Part shown: positions 61,709 through 64,000 of the stretch, piece by piece
Numbering within the stretch: the first letter of the stretch is position 1
How the letters are laid out: each line of letters opens with the position of its first letter
DNA from: Polyangiaceae bacterium
GTDB lineage: Bacteria; Myxococcota_A; Polyangia; Polyangiales; Polyangiaceae
Reading direction: 5' to 3'
Length of the DNA stretch: 64,000 bases
Assembly (NCBI GenBank): GCA_020849655.1
Contig: JADLFU010000088.1
Span: forward strand, 1-64,000
Program-made: the position numbers and the translations under genes
The notes under the pieces: model-generated
Seen by the model: only the letters and a program-made list of their open reading frames with translations
Told to the model about the DNA's origin: nothing
The model's database searches: none

Positions 61709-61879
61709 ATGGTGACGACCGATCCCGCGCCCAGCCTCGCCCCGCAGGCGGCGGCGAGCAAGCCCGCGAACGATCCCGAGACGCGCGCGATGCTGGAGGC
61801 TCGGGTCTCGCCGCGCGACCGCGCGCGCGTGCGCCGGATGGCGGCGGAGTTCCGCCTCGCCGCCGCGTCGTGGGGGTGA
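61709..61879 (+). CDS. Small 56-aa hypothetical protein
   Basis: Short frame from ATG at 61709. The second half is an amphipathic helix rich in Arg (RARVRRMAAEFRLAAASWG). No ribosome site is obvious and nothing is recognised. It is the only frame that fits between the divergent TIGR02757 gene and the convergent lipoprotein gene. It may be real or a chance frame. Confidence 0.4.
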   Translation: MVTTDPAPSLAPQAAASKPANDPETRAMLEARVSPRDRARVRRMAAEFRLAAASWG

Positions 61880-61920
61880 CGAGGCGCGGCCCCGCGCGCC
61901 GCGCCCGAGGCGCGCAGAGG

Positions 61921-63960
61921 TCAGTGCCAGCAGGCGTCGGCGGCGGTCGCCGGGACGTTCCCGCCCGGCGTGAACAGCCAGCGATCGCTCGCGGTGGAGT
62001 TGGCCTTGTTCATCTGGTTGGTGTCGACGCAGAGGCTGGTGGAGCCGTCCTGGTCGGGCTTCGGCGTCTTGCTCTTCACCGGCTCGATGGCGCACGGGTC
62101 CGCGCCGCCGGTCCATTTCACGGTCGCCACCTCCCAGAAATCTCCGTCCCAGTACTTCGCGACCTCGCCGAAGGACTTCTTCAGCCGGGGGAACGTCGCG
62201 GGCGGGTTGGCCGTCGGATCGTAGCCGACGCTGAGCTTGCGCTCGCCGTTGCAGTAGAGGTTGACGTGAGGGTGCACCTCGGTGTCGCCGCCGTAGTAGT
62301 GCACCCCGACGAGGAACCGATCCCCGACGTTGGGGTTGTCGAGGTTGATGTTCTCCGGCCCGCAGAACCCCTGGCCCGGCAGGCCGCCCGCGACCGGGTC
62401 GAACTTGTTGACGTTGCAGCCGAGGTTGTCCGCGTCGAGCCGGGGGTTGTCGCAGCTCTGCGCGGGCTCGCGCAGCGATCCCCAGCCGTGGCAGGACTCG
62501 GCCTTGCTCGGCGGGTAGCCCCAGCCCGGCGGCGGCGCGGGCTCGCCGAGGCAGAAGCTCTTGTTGCCGGTGCGGCAGCCCGACGCGCAGGTGTAATTGC
62601 AGTCGTCGCTCTTCGGCGCGTCGCCGCACGAGTCGAACCACCCGTGCTTGCCCGCGCACGTCGTGCCCTGCAGCCTCGCGAAGTGCAGGTCGACGTCGGT
62701 GGTCGTGAGGCCGAGCGCCGCGACGGAGGCGCCCATGTCCCAGCACATCTCGGCGCGGACGCCCGGCGCGCGCACGCGCACCTGCATCGTGCACGAGTGG
62801 TGCTTGCCGTCGATGTCGAACTCGCCCTGGATGACGTAGTCGCCGGAGAGCGAGAACGCGGGCCAGATCTGGTGCGCGTCGTTGATGGGGCCGAGGACGA
62901 TGCCCTTCTGCTTGCCGTTCGAGCCGAGGTTGTTGACCTCCGTGCCCTTGCGCTTGGCCGTCGTCGTCGTGTTCTTGCCGTTGTAGATGCCGAAGGTGGT
63001 GTGCGGCAGGATGTTGTCGCAGTCGCCGCCGGTGACCGTCCACTTCCAGTTGGTGGCCTTGACCCCCTGGTTGTTGCTGATCCACTGCCAGCCGTCGACG
63101 ATGAAAGGCTCGTTTGGTTTGGGGTCGAAGGGGTTGGGCTTCTTCTTCTCGAGGTCGTCCGCGTACGGGAACGGCGAGATGACCACCGGCTCGGTGGGGC
63201 ACGTGACCGTGATCTCCTGGCAGGAGCAGTCCTGGGACTTGGGGTTCTGGTCCTTGCCGTCGCAGTCGAAGTCGCCGAGGCCGCACGCGTCGTCGGCGAA
63301 GGGCTGCTGGGCGCCCTTGCAGTAGCCGTCCCACACGCGCGTGCCGAACTCGCCGCCGCCGGTCGAGAGGCACGCGACGGTGCCCTTCGCGTTCTCCTTG
63401 CACCACCCGACGGGCAGCGAGGTGGACGCGTCGACCTGGCTCGCCGGGACGAGGTAGCAGTCGCGGGTCGTGCCCGGCGGGTGGGCGTCGTCGCACTCGC
63501 AGCCCTCGTCGACCTGCCCGTCGCAGTCGTCGTCGAAGCCGTTGCCCGTCTTGCCGTTCGGGATGGACGGGTTGCTGTCGGCCGTGCCGTCGCACTCGTT
63601 CTTCGTGTCGGGCTTGCACGTGTGGGCGATGGGGCCAGGCCCGGGCGGGGTGCCCACCACGCAGCCGCTGTCGCCGCCGACGTCGGGGGTCGCGTCCTGC
63701 AGGCCGCCGCCGTCGACGAGCGTGCCGCCCGCGTCTCCGCCCTGGCCGCCGCCGCCGGTGGACTGGAACCCCCCGGTCTGCGCGCCGCCCGCCTGCGTGG
63801 AGCCGCCGGTCGAGGTCGAGCCGCCCGACTGACCGGCCTGCGCCGAGCCGGACGCGCCGGCCTGCGCCGCGGGATCGTCGAACTGGCTCTTGGAGGTGGC
63901 CGCGCTGCAGGCGGCGGCGAGACCGATGACGAGGAAGACAAGGGCGCGACCGCGGTTCAT
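61921..63960 (-). CDS. Cys-rich surface lipoprotein with MopE-like motifs
   Basis: 679 aa. The signal peptide ends in GLAAAC (Cys18). A linker of Gly, Ser, Thr and Gln (GGSTSTGGSTQAGGAQTGG) reaches about residue 95. The next part has two D-x-D-x-D-type segments (GFDDDCDGQVDEGC and GDFDCDGKDQ), as in the MopE-type metal-binding motif of myxobacterial surface proteins. A large Cys-rich beta domain follows (TFGIYNGKNTTTT, GEFDIDGKHHSCTMQVRV, GVHYYGGDTEVHPHV). It is likely on the cell surface; ligand and function are unknown. The ATG at 63960 is near the window edge, so upstream elements are mostly unseen. Confidence 0.78.
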   Translation of the reverse strand: MNRGRALVFLVIGLAAACSAATSKSQFDDPAAQAGASGSAQAGQSGGSTSTGGSTQAGGAQTGGFQSTGGGGQGGDAGGTLVDGGGLQDATPDVGGDSGCVVGTPPGPGPIAHTCKPDTKNECDGTADSNPSIPNGKTGNGFDDDCDGQVDEGCECDDAHPPGTTRDCYLVPASQVDASTSLPVGWCKENAKGTVACLSTGGGEFGTRVWDGYCKGAQQPFADDACGLGDFDCDGKDQNPKSQDCSCQEITVTCPTEPVVISPFPYADDLEKKKPNPFDPKPNEPFIVDGWQWISNNQGVKATNWKWTVTGGDCDNILPHTTFGIYNGKNTTTTAKRKGTEVNNLGSNGKQKGIVLGPINDAHQIWPAFSLSGDYVIQGEFDIDGKHHSCTMQVRVRAPGVRAEMCWDMGASVAALGLTTTDVDLHFARLQGTTCAGKHGWFDSCGDAPKSDDCNYTCASGCRTGNKSFCLGEPAPPPGWGYPPSKAESCHGWGSLREPAQSCDNPRLDADNLGCNVNKFDPVAGGLPGQGFCGPENINLDNPNVGDRFLVGVHYYGGDTEVHPHVNLYCNGERKLSVGYDPTANPPATFPRLKKSFGEVAKYWDGDFWEVATVKWTGGADPCAIEPVKSKTPKPDQDGSTSLCVDTNQMNKANSTASDRWLFTPGGNVPATAADACWH

Positions 63961-64000
63961 GGGGCCGTTGTACCGCGAAATGCCCGCGCCGGGCGAGATC

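Overview
The window looks like chromosome from a myxobacterium (Myxococcota, most likely class Polyangia). The G+C content is very high and G/C dominates third codon positions. GTG starts and four-base GTGA/ATGA overlaps between genes are common. The gene content also fits: many lipoproteins with Gly/Ala/Pro-rich linkers, a MYXO-CTERM-tailed protease, FG-GAP, RCC1, IPT and IgGFc-binding-type surface proteins, three Ser/Thr kinase-type proteins, a PilZ protein, DUF4388-type domains and an NtrC-type regulator. No prophage, IS element or CRISPR array was seen. The only RNA gene found is a tRNA with anticodon CAU at 23167-23243.

Layout, left to right. 1-2400: minus-strand operon (METTL7-like methyltransferase, ABHD18-like hydrolase, a Gly/Ala/Lys-rich lipoprotein cut by the window edge) and a divergent limonene-epoxide-hydrolase-like gene. 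2405-9418: TMTC-like membrane protein, SDR and small membrane protein, divergent from a kinase/ATPase/TPR regulator. 9428-15958: RCC1-repeat lipoprotein with a 24-bp minisatellite, HSL-type esterase, HelD-like helicase. 16029-18169: TauD-type dioxygenase and an unrecognised partner. 18342-23154: the most interesting block, a four-gene operon (HExxH lipoprotein, DUF692/MNIO iron enzyme, nucleotidyltransferase, TIGR04222-like membrane protein ending in C-GGGGG-C repeats) with a divergent HTH regulator. 23167-30160: tRNA, S8 protease with FG-GAP repeats, Pro-rich membrane protein, and an amidase-like/NamZ fusion for peptidoglycan recycling.

30252-33353: coupled operon of an Rsm22-type protein, thiE, an unknown anchored protein and an MBL hydrolase. 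33354-39905: an unresolved exported ORF, two overlapping surface lipoproteins (IPT/TIG and IgGFc-binding type), a coiled-coil protein and a Cys-rich mini-lipoprotein. 39931-48138: an unrecognised 576-aa protein, sugar epimerase with lipoprotein, PilZ protein, and a lipoprotein/pseudokinase/DUF4388-J-TPR operon. 48186-56183: long plus-strand run with accC, RlmI-like methyltransferase, RluA-type synthase, membrane kinase, amylase-type lipoprotein, SDR and membrane protein. 56195-63960: argJ, pyroglutamyl peptidase with NtrC-type regulator, a lipoprotein, a TIGR02757 protein and a Cys-rich lipoprotein.

The MNIO operon is the best candidate for an undescribed system. The proposal, by inference, is that the iron enzyme modifies the cysteines of the TIGR04222-like tail, with the HExxH lipoprotein acting in maturation and the divergent HTH protein in control. 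Functions are assigned from motifs and family knowledge; no searches were run.
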